Shown in pieces: positions 37,901-52,600 of a stretch of 64,000 bases of DNA; position 1 is the first letter of the stretch; each line of letters begins with the position of its first letter. This stretch comes from Paragonimus skrjabini miyazakii. Taxonomy: Eukaryota > Platyhelminthes > Trematoda > Plagiorchiida > Troglotrematidae. The position numbers and the translations under genes are program-made. Under the pieces are notes generated by a model. The model did not search any database. It was not told where the DNA came from and saw only the letters and a program-made list of their open reading frames with translations. The stretch covers positions 51,567 through 115,566 of the forward strand of contig JTDE01000152.1 of assembly GCA_014338405.1 (NCBI GenBank). The letters run 5' to 3'.

Positions 37901-40900
37901 ACTTTACTGTACGGTGGTCGTAAAATGGACAGGTTGACTCCTACGCGGACAGTTTCATTAGACATTCCAGCCAAATTAAACATTAAAAAGAAGAAAGCAG
38001 TTCATATGAACTTTTCATTCAAATCGATCCTGTTGTGTCAGTGACATCCAAAAGCGTGATCACAGCACGAAAGGAAATTTACACTACTTTGTAAGTCTAT
38101 CAGGTTTATTTTAACCCGGCTTCTCCCTAACAGGACCTTCAAAAATGTATATGTCTAATATGAGTACGTATCATTGAGTATAGTTTTGTTTACAGACGTA
38201 CATGCAATTGAGGAGGTGTATTTTGGACGTGCTGACGGAAGTTTGTTTTAAGCGTTCGTGATTACATTTCGAAAAGTTTTACTAACTGGACGCAGTAGCC
38301 ATAATTCAGATTACGAGAACAAAGATGTGGGCTTAATCTATGAATTATCAAGCATCTGCTGGAAACTGTTAGGCGAATTGATTCCCATGTTTCGTTCGAC
38401 ATTCTGTTGCTCATAGAGATTCTCACTTAGTGAAGTTCACCAAAGTTATACTTGATGAATATCACCGCTTACTCCCCTGCATACAGAACAGCCGGCAGTA
38501 ACTTAAAGTTTGTCTCGATAGAAAATATGAAAACATGACTATTGCTGTTCCAATCAAATTTTGTATTAATTTGTTCTACACATAAATTTTGTCCATTGTT
38601 TGTTTTGCGTCCTATGGGAATGTACACGATGACTGAGCCAGCTAACAGTGTACGTTTTCTGATACCCCCCCATGGGAATTTTTGCGCAAACTAGGTATGC
38701 TGATTTACCCTAGTTTCTTTCGGGCTAATCGGACAAGCTGAAACTTATCTGTGCAACCTCCTTGAGAAATCTTCAGAACGATAACGTGGCCGTGCCTACC
38801 GCAAAAACAACGGTGCGTTAGGCAACAAAATCGCTTTCTAAACACGTGGACCGGATCTCAACTTCCGGTTGAAAACAAAATATATACTACCAGTGACCAT
38901 TAGCAAATTTGATTTTTGAATCTAATGAATTCTCATCGAAAGTGTCTCTGGAGATGAAAAGTGTAATCATACTTGGGTAGCGTCTAATATATTGATCCCA
39001 CTACTTCGAAGTTGATAATTACGTGTCTTTTAACTGGTGTTGAATTCACAACATGCTTCTTTCCACTCGTACTCAAACTGTTGCACATCACACTGTGTAC
39101 ACTAATTTTGTACATTTGCGGCGAAAATTTCATGAGCCCAAACAATAAGATGTTTACCCCCAGAAAAAAAGACAATTAAGTCAAATGTATTCACAAACGA
39201 TTATTGTGACCTGACGTACCCGTGACATATGTTGAAAGGGCAAAAATATTTCTTTAATATATTACGAGCTGCGATTTACTTACCCTTTCACCAGCATACT
39301 AATTCAACAGAATCTACTGTTCTTCCTGTTTGTTGAGACGTTGAGTATCATTCACTTTCAGTATAATGTGCGTTATAATTTGAACACGGCTTACACTTTA
39401 GCACGTTTAATAGGACCACCTGCCATTGGATTCAATGCATTCCTACACCTCATAAAAGCTTGTAATCATTAACATTGATGTTGTGCGTGCTTGCCACACA
39501 CTGTTTACTGAAACGTCTACCTCTAGTTGAAAATGACTTGCTGAAGCGTTGCTTGTGTTGTACGACTGAGATTATAGGTGTGACCGTCTGGCACTCCACC
39601 GATCTAGATGAATGCAGCCTCCAATTTCAGATTGACAGTTGGTTCTGCTAACCATAATGCCACAAGAGTACACAATGACGATAATGTACCGTTTAGTGGT
39701 ACCACTTCCAAGCAATTTTAAAAATAGCTGTGATGATTCTTTTTGTTCGTGAGCACCAGAAAACAAGGTAATTTCTAAACGGTATAAACAAAGTATCCTA
39801 GTCAGGCGGTAAAAGTTACCACCAACCGAATTGCATTAAGATGTACCTTGTCAACTACGTAGGACTTTTATTCACGCATTACATAACATTCTTCCCTCAA
39901 GTGTTTACCCACTTCTGAAACTCGGACAATGTGTAAATATGACTGAGTGTTTACCGGTTCAAACTGCCAAACAAAGCAATTCTGTGGGTTGAATTAACAA
40001 TTCTATCTCATGGACAGCCGGTAATGAAGGGAAATCCTGCTCACCTCAAACTCGCGTGCACCGATTGGTGTGATGTACACTGTTCTGATTAAAAACGTAC
40101 TCATGCTGGATAACCATAGATGACATATCCTTATGGCATAATGCACCAGCGATAGCAAAAATCTTTGTGATGTCAGAACGAAATATATTTTCAAATGTGG
40201 TTGATTTTATTTCGTCAGTGTTTTACGATATGTACTTTCCACATTAGCGTTTGGTCTAATTAGTTCAATTGGTGTAGTTTGAACAAAACTTAGACGGGCA
40301 ATCTGGATGATATTAGTCTAGTTAGCATAAACTGGACAGTCAGGTAATGTACCAATAATTGTCGATTAGAGTTACACATTTAATGAATAAGCGTGTTATT
40401 CGAAAACTTCTGTGTAAGGTGAAACGATATTCCTCTATCTCGCCTCAATCTTCCAGAGGGAGAAGCGACTGATTCACACATTCTGATCCATATCATACTG
40501 TCGTGGTCGGGAACTGAAAGACGGGAATCTATTAGCCCATATTAACAGTATCCAGGCTGTGCTTACTACAGGTGAACAAAGTTTGGGCAGCGGTACATGA
40601 TGAGTGTCAAAGTTCAAAGCTGTTTGGTTTGTAAGTTTTGACAGATTCTGAGCAGCATTTCAAACGTCAAGAAAGCGGTCACACAGTCACGTAAAACTTC
40701 TGGTATGTTCGTATGCTGCCATACACTTTTGTTGCGCAATTCGTGGTTATTCTCAAGATTTCAAGCAGTCAACATTGCATAAATGATTATTAAGGACGTG
40801 GAAACACTCCCAGCAGACCAAATCGAGAAGTTTAGTAAAACACGGTTTGCATTCACCAGCATTTTTCACACGCTTTGAGGTAACTTGTGTGCGTACTCAC

Positions 40901-43900
40901 TTGCGCTCATCGACCGAAGCAGAGGGGAGAAACCTGAGTGACACGCGCCTTCTTACGCTCACAACGTGCGTCATAGTGGTGTAGGTGAGTTTTCTGTAAG
41001 CTGTCGTAAACATATAGTTTTTTGGCAGAGTAATACAATGCCAACCAGCTTAAAGGGCTGAACACTTCCTTGGAAGTTTAATGAAGGCAATATTTTCAGC
41101 AGAACAACGTTTAAACGAGAACCGTAGTGACGATCGCGAAACATAGCTTCTAAGATGGTCACCTCATTGACCAAGTTAATTAATTCGGTGTGCCGATGAG
41201 AATGAACAATGTTGAATAACTGAAATGGCCGTTCATAATCACCTCTGTTGGAAAACCACTGTAACAAACAAGCCAACTTTCATAAGTTAGTTTGTTACCC
41301 CCTGCATCCATCGTGCTATCGAAAGCACAACTTTTGACATTTTCTGTTATTATTTTGCTAAATGTCGGAAATGTATAACGGGATTTTATGCATGCAGCCA
41401 ATAGGAATAAGCAAGCAGTTGACATCTTATACCATGTGTATTATGCTTATATTGAGTTGTTGAATAAAAGATACTCAAGTCTACAGAAACCTCAGAAATT
41501 TTACGAACGATAATTTCTGGCGTAACATTTGATGTATGACATCAGCTTCATGCAATTTTTATGTCTTTTATTAACTAGAAAGAAGTGTTCAACCTTGCTA
41601 TTCAGATCAGAATCTCTAGCGCGAATTTTTCGAGATGAATCTATATACTACTTTACCACCGACTGTCATAACACGGAGCCGCTGAGTCACTGAAGCAGAA
41701 GAATTATTAGTTTGTTTTGTCAAGGTCAAAAAATAATACAACTGGGATAATGAAACATGGTATTCTTGCGTGTGTTTGTTAGAGACTAAAGGGAGCCAAC
41801 AGAAAACGCGAAAACTTTCGTTGGACAGCAATACTAGTTAGGTTATTCGTAAATGCTCAGAGACTTGGTTGGTTAGTTTCGAATAACAGACAAATTTCCT
41901 TGTAGTTTCTGCATTTGACTGTACTTTCTGGCCAACGCTTTGCGGAAAAAGCAGGGGAATCTGGTGTTTCCCTTGCTACGGATCGTCGGTACTGTACATC
42001 TCTGTTATGATCAGCATTTGCGCCATATTCCAATGTCGACCATGTTTTATACCACAGCTTTAGCCCCACACTTGGTACAATCAATTGATCACACCTGAAT
42101 GATTACTCAAACTTGCGAAGTGCGATGACCAGCACGGTTGTCTTAGGAGCTGGCAGAGTGTACACTATGTAACTGTGTATTATAGACGACCTGTAGCAAG
42201 CGCTGTACTTCAAAATAGCGCTTATTTTCAAAGGTTAAATGTAACTTCACAAGTCAGATTTAATCAAGTCAAAGACAGATTGATGCACTCAAGGGGTGCA
42301 TATTCAGCATAGATGTTTTCAAGTGAGTATCTCATGTTAATTTGAATCACAGACGACGGATACAGATGAAAGGTAGAGAATGATTGAATTGTTGTTCCAC
42401 TATGTGTATATCACCAAAAGTCTATGTTTCTAGCAAGCTTACGAAGTAAATATGGGTGTAAGCAGTTTGAAAAAAAGATAGTCAGTTAAATGAGGAACGA
42501 TTATTGCGGTAAACTTGCCATCAGTGGCAAATAGTTTCCAATTAAAAAATCATGTTGGCGCTAAAAGCAGCGCTACATTCGAAGCAGTGGTTGAATCAAC
42601 GTGCGAAGAACGCAATATCTTTCGCTAGAAGTTTGGAAAGAATTATGGAGGGCAGCACAAACAGTGTGTGTATCTGGCAATACCAGGTTGGTACGGTAAT
42701 GAAACGAAAAATATGACAAGACACTTCATTAAACCGGCTGTTACATGAAGTGATCAGGTGTGATTGTCAAGTAAAAGAAGACGACCAGCTATTTGGCAGA
42801 GTATGATTGCAGAACTATTTTTTGGTCAATTGATAACAGACCGGATTCGGTAGAACAATTATGATAACGCACCTCAAGAATCAAACATAAGCGCCGTGAG
42901 ATGTTGAAACACTAGGGCGGAGAATACTGTTCGTTCGTGCGTAAACTGCGTTGGAGGCGTTTTAGATCGGTGTAACATCATCGAGTATTTTCAAGTTCAA
43001 CGAGTGAAGCAATCTGTATTCCTGTCATACTGTTCCTACTCACGTTGAACTTGCAACACTTGGTTTGCCTAACTATAACAGACAATGAAAAACGTGTTGA
43101 TTGATGTCACATTTGGATGAAACGAAGGAAGAACCTCAAACAAGTGACTTTCTTCGGAGTCACTGTTTATACGTTTTGATCAAACGCCTAACTGGTTTCA
43201 AACTGCGAAACAATAATTCGTAGATCAACCCAACGGATGAGGGGATCATACGGACAGGCAGCCAAACTTAGAGTCAAGCACCAAGACAGACGGAAAGACT
43301 GGACGGAAACATCGAAGGCTATTATTCGGATCTAACAATTTATGGAGACTTCGATTACCGGAATGGTCATGGAGTCAAAGTAAACTGTTCTTGAACATAC
43401 AGGAGTTGAATATGCTGCCTAATAGCCTGGGTCTCAGCAAACGGGTGGATGTGCCTACGGTTTCTACAAGGAATCATAAAGAAGAATTCGTGAATACAGA
43501 CAGTGTGTCTAAAGTGACCTAGATGGCTAGTTGTGGATGCAAATGAGTGCCGTCCAGCAGAATATGAACACAGGCAGACATTTATATTACTACTGTCAGT
43601 TGCTCTTGAACATGGTTTCATGTACGATTGTCGGGTTGTCGGTTGGTTACGTTTTGGGTAATACATAGTGCAAGAACAATGCTTCACGTCTCATATTTGG
43701 AGTTCGGCTGAGTAAAGTTAGCTGATTGCAAGCATGCAGATCTACTGTTGGTGTCTTCAATGTATGAATGAATTTGCATAAACACAGTCCATACGCATTA
43801 CAACAGCAGTGAGTTTAACTAACGACCTCCTAGCCACCATTATACATTTGCGTAAAATGTGTGTTATGTCTTCTGGTAAATAGCTGTGGTTTATTCAGTT

Positions 43901-46120
43901 TATTGGAGTGATTTATGACTCTTATTTAACATTATTCTACTCAAATCTCTTGACGTCATCGGGGAACCTGCTTACTATGCTGAATCTTAGGATTATGTTC
44001 ATGGCTTCTTTCAAACGCCTGCATGACAGAATTGACAAAGACATACAATAAGCGAGATGCATAGGTGGTATTTCTGCCTTTGTTGATTTGCTTTCAGAAG
44101 ATCCTCAATATTGCAAAGCACTCTTTAATTTTATGGTCTCAACACTGCTGTCCTTCAATTCAACAAATGTTCTCGAGTAAATAACATTCGTATCCGCAAA
44201 ATAGCAGTGAGTTTGTCAAAGAGTGCGACTAATAAACCATGGACTACTCAGAAATTAGATGTGACCTTAATTACGTTCGCTGCGCCATCCTGTTTTATTA
44301 ATTAGGCCGATGTGCTCAGTCAAGACTTCTGTGCCAAATGACCTGGAGTTATAGTTATAGTTATCTTGAGTTTGGAAGTCTGAGTAGTATTGGTGCCCTC
44401 TATGTCTGACTATCTAATCTTTTGAGCATATTATGGAATATATTTGACTATGTCTGTGAGATACAAATTTATGATTTTGTCCACATTCTGTCTGACGTCG
44501 CATCTGGGTAGTTTTAATCTAGGCACTTCTTAAACAAGTTCATGAGATCGTTCCATCCAAATCACTATATGATCAAAATTAATGAAACCTCACATTTTGA
44601 TTATTCGAAAGGTGTAAGATTTGGTGATCGGGCAATTACTTTCAATGAACTGAGAGTACAAATGCTGAATTAGTCATTGAACCAGAAAACGGAAATGCGT
44701 TACGGTTGATTTGCATTACTTGCGTTACGCGCTCACTTTGCTAACTTCACAGCAAGTTGGACAGAAGTTGTGAATTATTGGTTTAGATGGATACAACAGA
44801 CGTTGGTTGTAAAGCGTGGACATTTATAGCTAACTTTCCCATATTTAAGGAAATCGTGCTGAAGTCCATTTACAAGCGTACCACAAAAAAATGTCAATAC
44901 CCATACACATTAGTCGAAAACAGATAAAATTGTCCATGTTTCCTCCTGAAACTCCGCCTCTATGCGTGCATTCAGAAATCAGTGCGGCATATCTGGGTTT
45001 TACAAAAATCCATTCCAGCAGTCGATCGGTTTCACACCCAGTTAAAGTGAACTCATCTGCTTAAGGTCGTGTTGCGTGACTGACGGTATTCACATAGTGG
45101 CATTCATACACATCCACACGCCGCGTCTCATTTCTGCGCACAAACCTACGTTTTCAAGTGGCTTGGTTACTCATCTCTGCGGTTTGACATTAACGTTATA
45201 CAGTATGCCTTTTCCAACCTGAACTGAATTTTAAATTATGGAATATTCCGGCTGCTACCTGACTTATGTCCTATGCACCAGGTCACAATATGGTCAACGA
45301 CGTTAGTTGACTTTCATTCACAAGCTGATTTGATAACCCTATAGGACAACTTTACTGTCTCTACGGAGCTGCAACAACGGATTTGGGCCACAGTGAGCAC
45401 AGGCGACTTGGTGTATGCGCGCCAGTCTGGATTTCGAGAATCCAAACGTAATGGGGGAAAATATGTCGAAACGCATGCTGTATTTGTAAACACTACCGAT
45501 ACAAGGCAAAGAAGGGTCAATCACTCAGTGAGAAGTAAATTTTACTGGCTTCTGTGAAATGTACACTGTGGAATCTTCAAAATCGTAAGCACAACCAAGT
45601 ACTATTACCAATTAGGTAAGCCATCGGATGATGGATCCCCATATTTTACATACATATCGTGCCACATAATAATGTTGATTTCCTGGGTGTATATAAAAAT
45701 TGGACTCTGCGCACTAACGATGCGCGTTCCGTATGACGCAATAAACTTAAGGGATAGCTGAGATTGGCTGCTTACCTTATCATATCTTTTTTTCTGTGCA
45801 TGACAGTATTCTAACTCTACCCTCTCTTGGGGTTTGGGTATTACCAGTCAGCAAGTTCAAAACCGCCCATCCTCTCATAGGCAATATTGATATATCGAAT
45901 GGTTTCATGAGTTCATCATATGTAACGGTGGTTTGGCGAACAGTCTGTTTTCGGCTACTCATCTCCAGGCCAATATTTTATATAATCACGGTTGTCAAGC
46001 CAATAAAATCAAGAGCAGTCTGTCACATAATTACGTCAAACGGTTCTGGATTGTGAGTGTGTCAAGTGAGTGCCGGGGCCCATGATAACTGCAGAGCATT
46101 GACAAGTTTTTCTGAGCATG
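34918..46120. other. Gene-free stretch of about 11 kb
   Basis: AT-rich DNA. Open frames reach about 106 codons (43367-43687, -; 40971-41276, -) but carry no family signature that I recognise, and their density fits chance. No repeat arms, tRNA-like or rRNA-like sequence was found by eye. Confidence 0.5.
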
Positions 46121-46620
46121 TCACTGTGGATCACGCAACCGAATCCCGATCGCTGTCACGTTGGCCGGAACACTAGCATTGACACCCTTGAACTGACGAC
46201 TAGACAAGCTGTGAATGCGCTGGGAAGTCACTTCTGGTGAGGTTTGGTTCCCTGAGTCAACGAGGTGAACCGGAAGTTTGCTCGAAATTGACCTCACCCC
46301 GTTCATAGTCAGTCATGTGGGGGTGGTGTTCATGTATCTTCTGAGAAAGGCACGCGGTTGTGCGACCGATGTAAAGTGCTCCACAGGAGCATGTGATACA
46401 GTGAAGATAAAACAAGGTCATACATGTAGGTAGCGTATTTTTGAGCTGGATCTAAACGAAATTCGGAGTTGTGCCGCACCTCATGTCTTTTCAGTTGCGT
46501 TACACATTTTGTGAATCATCAGATCAACCGACGTCTCGCCCTTGTAGTTTAACTTCATGTAAACCAAATTCTTTTTGTAGAGAGGAGTTTAACTCTCAAT
46601 GCTGTCAGTTCCATGTACAT
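46121..46620 (-). pseudogene. Broken Penelope-like element endonuclease (GIY-YIG) fragment
   Basis: Read on the minus strand from 46620, the pieces are the linker before the endonuclease (LVYMKLNYKGETSVDLM), then a stop and frame change, then the GIY-YIG core CITCSCGALYIGRTT with EH two residues after QKI, then another stop near 46260. A last piece (frame 46121-46306) keeps HLVDS, SPEV and IGIRLRDPQ, which correspond to HLVDR and AVAIRLRQPD of the 55-kb copy. The two zinc-ligand cysteines and the YIG are present. The catalytic arginine position, R in the S-E-R-I-R-E-H context of the 55-kb copy, is lysine here. At least two frame breaks make it a pseudogene. No reverse transcriptase was found upstream of it on this strand. 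Confidence 0.75.
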
Positions 46621-49600
46621 AGTTGGACAAGCTGTCTATCTAGATAACCTGCTTGCTCAAGCAAACAGAGCGCATCTTAATTTCAACTTTACATTCGAGA
46701 CCAAGATGGTTGGACGAATATACTTCCTTGATATACTGCTATACGCCGGTGCAGACGGTTGAGTTCCGGCAGATATTCACAAGAATGAGACTTGAAACGG
46801 CCAGTATACTCACTTTTTTCATTTACATGCTTCTCAAACAAGAAGAATCTTCGGTTCTAGTTAAACATCAAGAGATAAGAAGATATTCACTGTTGACATC
46901 ACTGAAGCAAACTTGAATTTTCAAATAACTCCCACCTCACAAAATGCACTGATAAGCACAGAACCCATATTAGTTGCCTACAGACATATGCGTAGGAGTG
47001 TGTAAAAATATTACGTTGTAAAATATATACTAACAGATTTCACATGGCTCATACTAAACCATGAATACTTGCTAAAATGTCGAACAGCCTCTCAATGAAA
47101 TGTTCTTCAATTAGAACATAAACAAGACTTTCACAAACAACCAACTGGATATGAATGTTGTGGAGTGTTTTTCTGTAGTTTGTCTTGTTGAAGCCTAAAT
47201 TCTGCTGTGAACTGCCTTTTGGACAGATCAGGTGTATAGAAATCCCATTCTGTTGTGGTAAAATTTTAATCAACGTGAGATAATTGATATTTTTTAATAA
47301 AGACAGATAATTGCTCATTATTCAGCATCTTTTATGAAGCACAAACTATTTGTCTTTTTTTCACAGTCGTAGTTTTTCGTACAGATTTCTAATCCATCAT
47401 GACAGTTAGTGCGTTTGATGGATATAATTTAATAACAGTTGCTCTTACAAAGTGTTCACACTATTTTCACCTCATGAAAGGCAATAAATCGGAAGACACG
47501 TGAAAACTGCAGTTGAAATAGTGGGAATAAACCTTTTCGCTACGGTTCACAAGGCAATCATTGGATGTACATAAATATCCATAATCTTGTTACCAATTGC
47601 ATGCACCCAAACACATTTCTGTCGGGTATAGTGAAACAATTCTTTGATGTAGGTTATCTGAAGCGAAGTCTTTTTCATAAAACTTGATGACAGCAGTCAG
47701 CTTGATGCATTCGACAAAAATTCAATGCATCTTTACAATTGCAAACAATAGTTAACGCATAATTAATGCATATATGGTAAAAAAACTCAACTGTTCACCA
47801 ATAAACCAACAGCAAGGGGCCTGTTGCGAGATCCTTCTAGTTCACATACTCATTTGTCTCAGTTCGTGATATAGACAAGACAGATATTCACATAAAAATG
47901 CAGACTGTGAAGAAAAACGAAAGTTTGATGACCAAATATTTGTTAACGCCACGAAAATTTTAAATTTATTTCCAATAGGTTTGGTCTTATTGTTGCCGCC
48001 AGTAGACAGAAATTAGCCATACCTTGATCACTGCGCGATCGATAATGTAAAGTAAGCATGATTAAAATGGTAAATGATTTTACATCTATGTGGTGGCCTA
48101 TGTCTAACGGTTTCGAATGCATCCATAATGTGATTTCATGGTTTTTACAGCAATTACCCCTGAGTTAATTAGTTAACAATGACTTTCAGTGAAATGCCGT
48201 ACAGCTCTTTCATTTTACTCGGCACTTAACAACACGCGGACAGCAAAGTCAAACTCGTAACTCGTGACCAAATACCTTATAAAGAATCTAGATGGCTGTC
48301 CAATTGACCAGGAAATCAAGAATTGTCAGTTTACGATGATACAAAAAGCAGAACAAAACACATGTGCATTTCTCGTGATGCATTGTTCAGACTTGTAGTT
48401 TGTAAGCGGTTCCAGCTGTCAAGCATTGCTCACTTAAAGGATTATAACATGTCAGAAGTTCCAGCTTGGTTCATCTGTTTTAATGGTTGTAGAAGAAGCC
48501 AGTTCACTTATGATTTAGACAGTGATTATTATTAGAAATATCCTGCTACTTTGAATGGCCTAAACGTTCACCACAAGGCCAACCACCTTCCTACCGATCT
48601 ATATGAAACTGATAACTTGTAGGACAACACAGTTCAACTTTTCACCAGGATATTTACTAAGTTTGTGAATAGGATGGATGCACTTCATATCATAGACACC
48701 AAATTGTCAAACCACAAGCGTTCTCCCAAATAACTGTGGCAGAAATGAGCAGAATAAACTTTACGATTTGTAGATTAAAACTTTGCTGTATCTGTATAAT
48801 CGCAAATGGCAAATCACTATGTTTCCGGACTGGAAATGACCTGTCCCAATGTAAGTCAACGGATGCAAACGCATGCTCACGGACATTGACAGAATGTAAA
48901 TGTATTAGTTCACTTAGTGCTTCCTCGGTGATAAAACGGGGTCACGGTCCCATTAGTAATCAGATAATCACTGAAGACAGTTGAGTGCAATGAATTTACG
49001 GAATCAGATTCAGAGTTGCTTAAAACTACGTACCTTAAAAACAACCCCATCAAAGATAGGCGAGGTCAAATTGATTAACTTTTCTGACAGTCTTAGATTT
49101 GCGACGGAAATGGTGTGCAACATTGATAAACATATGTATTAATTTTGAAAACAGGATCAAAATATAAACTCAGCATGACCCATCCGTAAAAGTAGGGTAA
49201 TCCGGGCGACTACACAAACCGAGCACGGGAGATCAGTCTGGTAAACTTCTATTATGACAAGAAACGAAATTGGCGTTTCATTAGTAAAATGATGCCATCT
49301 TTGGGGTGTTCAAATTTTTCAAGCCGATATATGAATATTGTGAAAACTTTACGTGATAGCTCGGCTTGGTTTTACTGAAAGCTATCGGTAATATTTTGTT
49401 GATTGTCGACACCAAATTTCTGCATCTTTATCCCACGCCTACTTTTTGACGCAGTTCATTGAACGGACACGAACTTGTATATTCCGGAAACAAAAGTCAT
49501 ACTATTCAAATTGAAGGATCACTTGAAACTGCATTCGCCAATGAATGAAATCCTTATTTTAGTGCGACAATTTCATATGACTTTCAACATTGTTGAATAA

Positions 49601-52600
49601 TCGTCAATCTTGTCTTTAAAGCTCCTTTTTTATGTTGCCCAACTAATTCATTGATCTCTCAGCCTGTCCTTAATCAGTTTTATTCGGTATGTCAGTCCAA
49701 ATTTATATAATCTTTACTTGATTGTTTTGAAGAGCAGTAGATATCGAAATTTAACAAGGACTGACGACAGTCAAATGCAATCCGTCAAGCTGATACCATT
49801 ATTAAAATTGTTTGAACTCCAAGTTGAAAATGGTCATCATTTCAGATGGTTTATGGAATAAGTAGCACTGGGTATTGTATTTTACGAAGGCTCTTCCAGC
49901 CAAAATGTTAACACTACAGCCTTGTAGGCCTAGTGAATAAACTGAGAGTTTATCTTAGTCACGGTGGAGAACTCCATCCGACCTAATGTGTCAGTATGAT
50001 GTCACTGTTAATTCTGCGGATGAGAAGTTCAACAGAAATGACAAATAACTATTGATTAATACAATGATCGAGGAGTAAACAATTTCGTTTTATATAAAAA
50101 CTGTGCTTAACAGTTTTTTAGTGATAATATTATAACGAGTATTCCTGGGTCATATAACATTCGAAGCTAAGTGCTACTTACGTTCCGATGTAAATTTCTA
50201 CTGCGTCGTTTGAGTAAGAATCCCTAAGCTGGAATTTCCCTCGTGTTCGAACTTACCATGAGTGTGTACTCAATTAAGAGTACAGTTGAAACCTATGCAG
50301 TGGTGCTGTTGGGAAACAGCCGATCGAAATCGTGTCGGATCTGATTTTTTACAGATATGTATGTGCACCAAATTTGTTGACTACTGTGATGATGTGGTAA
50401 GTATTTAGCGAAATATGACCCCATTCAAATTCTGAACCAATCAAACCACCATTCATGTGGACCAAAAGACTATCGCTCAAATATTTGGCAGCTGTACAAT
50501 TTTTCTTGATTGTTATTGAGCAATTACCAGGAAATTTTAGGGAAATGTTTTTACTTTCATAATAAAATTCATCATCCTACCATTCTACAACATGTTGTAC
50601 AATGTTTCACTGTTTCTTACACGGTTTCTCAAATGATGTCTGTGTTAAGACATCGGAATGGAATATTCCGTAGAATCCCTCTGGTTATTGTCACGCAAGG
50701 TAACATAGGAGAGGAGGATAGAAATTGACTAGACAAAGCCAAAGAGATGTTTGTCGCTACTCCAACAGTGTAACATTGGGACAGAGATGTGGATAAGTAT
50801 AAATGTGGGCTATCATGAAAAACCTACATTCCATATAATATGAAAGCAAAATCGTGTGGGACGTACACCTAATTTCGTCGGTGCTACAACAACTTCAACA
50901 TTAATGGGTGTGAGGACTCCAAAAGATATCACAAAATGGACAGTATATGCGGTTTTTTGACAGTATGTGACATTCGACAATCAGTAGTGAATTTTCTACA
51001 GCTGATGTCCGTAGTTCTAAAGTGTTTAAACGTACGAGCACATAGAATCCTTAGTGCTCGGCAGATACGGGAAAGTATACCAATAAGGTGGGAGTTGGTG
51101 ATTGGGGCCATTAAATTCACTCTCCAAACACACTGTGTGGGCGCTATCATGAGGAACACCAATATCGTCAGCAAAATTTGCATAATGCGAAGCTGATAAT
51201 CTTGTTCACATTTCTGGTAACGCGTTTGACTTACCTCAAGCGTAAAGGTTTCACGGTATTTTCCAAAGGCTCAACAGTTTGGCTCTAATAGCGACGACAG
51301 GAACTGGAATACTTAGTGTTGTAAACTCGAAAGATGTTCTGCAAGTGACATGACCAGGCAGGTTGGTTTAAACAAAACACTGAGCTGTCACTGCTATCGT
51401 TATAAAACCGACAATTTTTGTGTAACAGTGTCGTTACAAAAATTCAAAATGTGCAGGTCATTTAAACAAAAGGGTTAAAAGTTTGAATTTCTTCACCTTG
51501 TTTTTTAAAAACGAAGAAGGTAAATTAGATTATCAACAGATGGAAAGGACAGTAACGCTTTTCATCATTTACCTGATGTTAAACTATTTGAAATTTAAGC
51601 GCACATACAGACCACATTAGCATGTGAGCTCGGATATATGCTATCATCGGCGTCAACAGTCACCTGTGGTCATAACACTATGTATCGGAATTTATTGATG
51701 TGGTTCTACCCGAACATGTCCAAAACCAAGTTTGTGCTTAAATTTTGCGTTTACAAAGTCATAGTAGGTTAACTCAATTGTGTACCTTTGAATACAATCG
51801 ACAGATAAACTTAAATGCAACTGATAACACAATGAAGAAACAGCAGTGAACAAAAACGAGCGATTTTGTGAACACTTGCTTACACACTGCAATGTATCCT
51901 GAGTGTGAAGTAGAAACTTTTTGTAGCGTTTGTTACGGAGTGAACTAAAACTACTTTTCTGTTTAACCACAAAATTCCGAATCGACTTCTGGGTTATCTT
52001 GATAGATTTTGCAATTTAGATCGCATTACAGAAAAAACGGTTAGACTGACATACTGTGAGTACATATGTCATTTATATGTCTTTGGAACAAGTCATCGAC
52101 GAAATTCTCGATAGCTTTTGCCCAACTGTCATAAATACGTTTCTACTGAAGCCACTGCCTGGGCTGGTCGATCACTGACGAATCTTAAATAATAGGTTTC
52201 ATTATGGGGTTTGTTGTTTGTCAACAAGGTGGACCAAAATTAATTACATGTATTTCAAACAAACTAACAACTCTCTTCATGTCAGGTAGAAACAGGGTAT
52301 GATAATAACTCCATGCCTGGACCCCATGTAATGAACTGAACCAGAATTAATTATGACATTATATTCCGTCTCGATTTTCAGTGGCAGTGGGATATTTTAC
52401 GTCTATGCAATGAAAGACCAAATTTATGTTTTGTCAGATTATATTTCAGACCACAATCAGATTTTATCCTAGATAACATTTAAAAAGTCCAGCCCGAATT
52501 TGTTATCTGTCAGCTACAAATTTTGGACTCGGTAAAACCTGTTTTTTATATCTGCTTACTTAAAAGTTAGCCAGAGAGAAGGCATGCATAGTTCTGTCCA

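Noticed and set aside
40971..41425. Overlapping minus-strand frames of 101 and 81 codons
   Set aside because: They look protein-like at first sight, but I could match neither to any host or transposon family, and frames of this size are expected by chance in 64 kb.
43367..43687. 106-codon minus-strand frame rich in His and Cys
   Set aside because: No regular C-x-x-C or H-x-x-x-H spacing of a zinc finger, and no transposase or protease motif.
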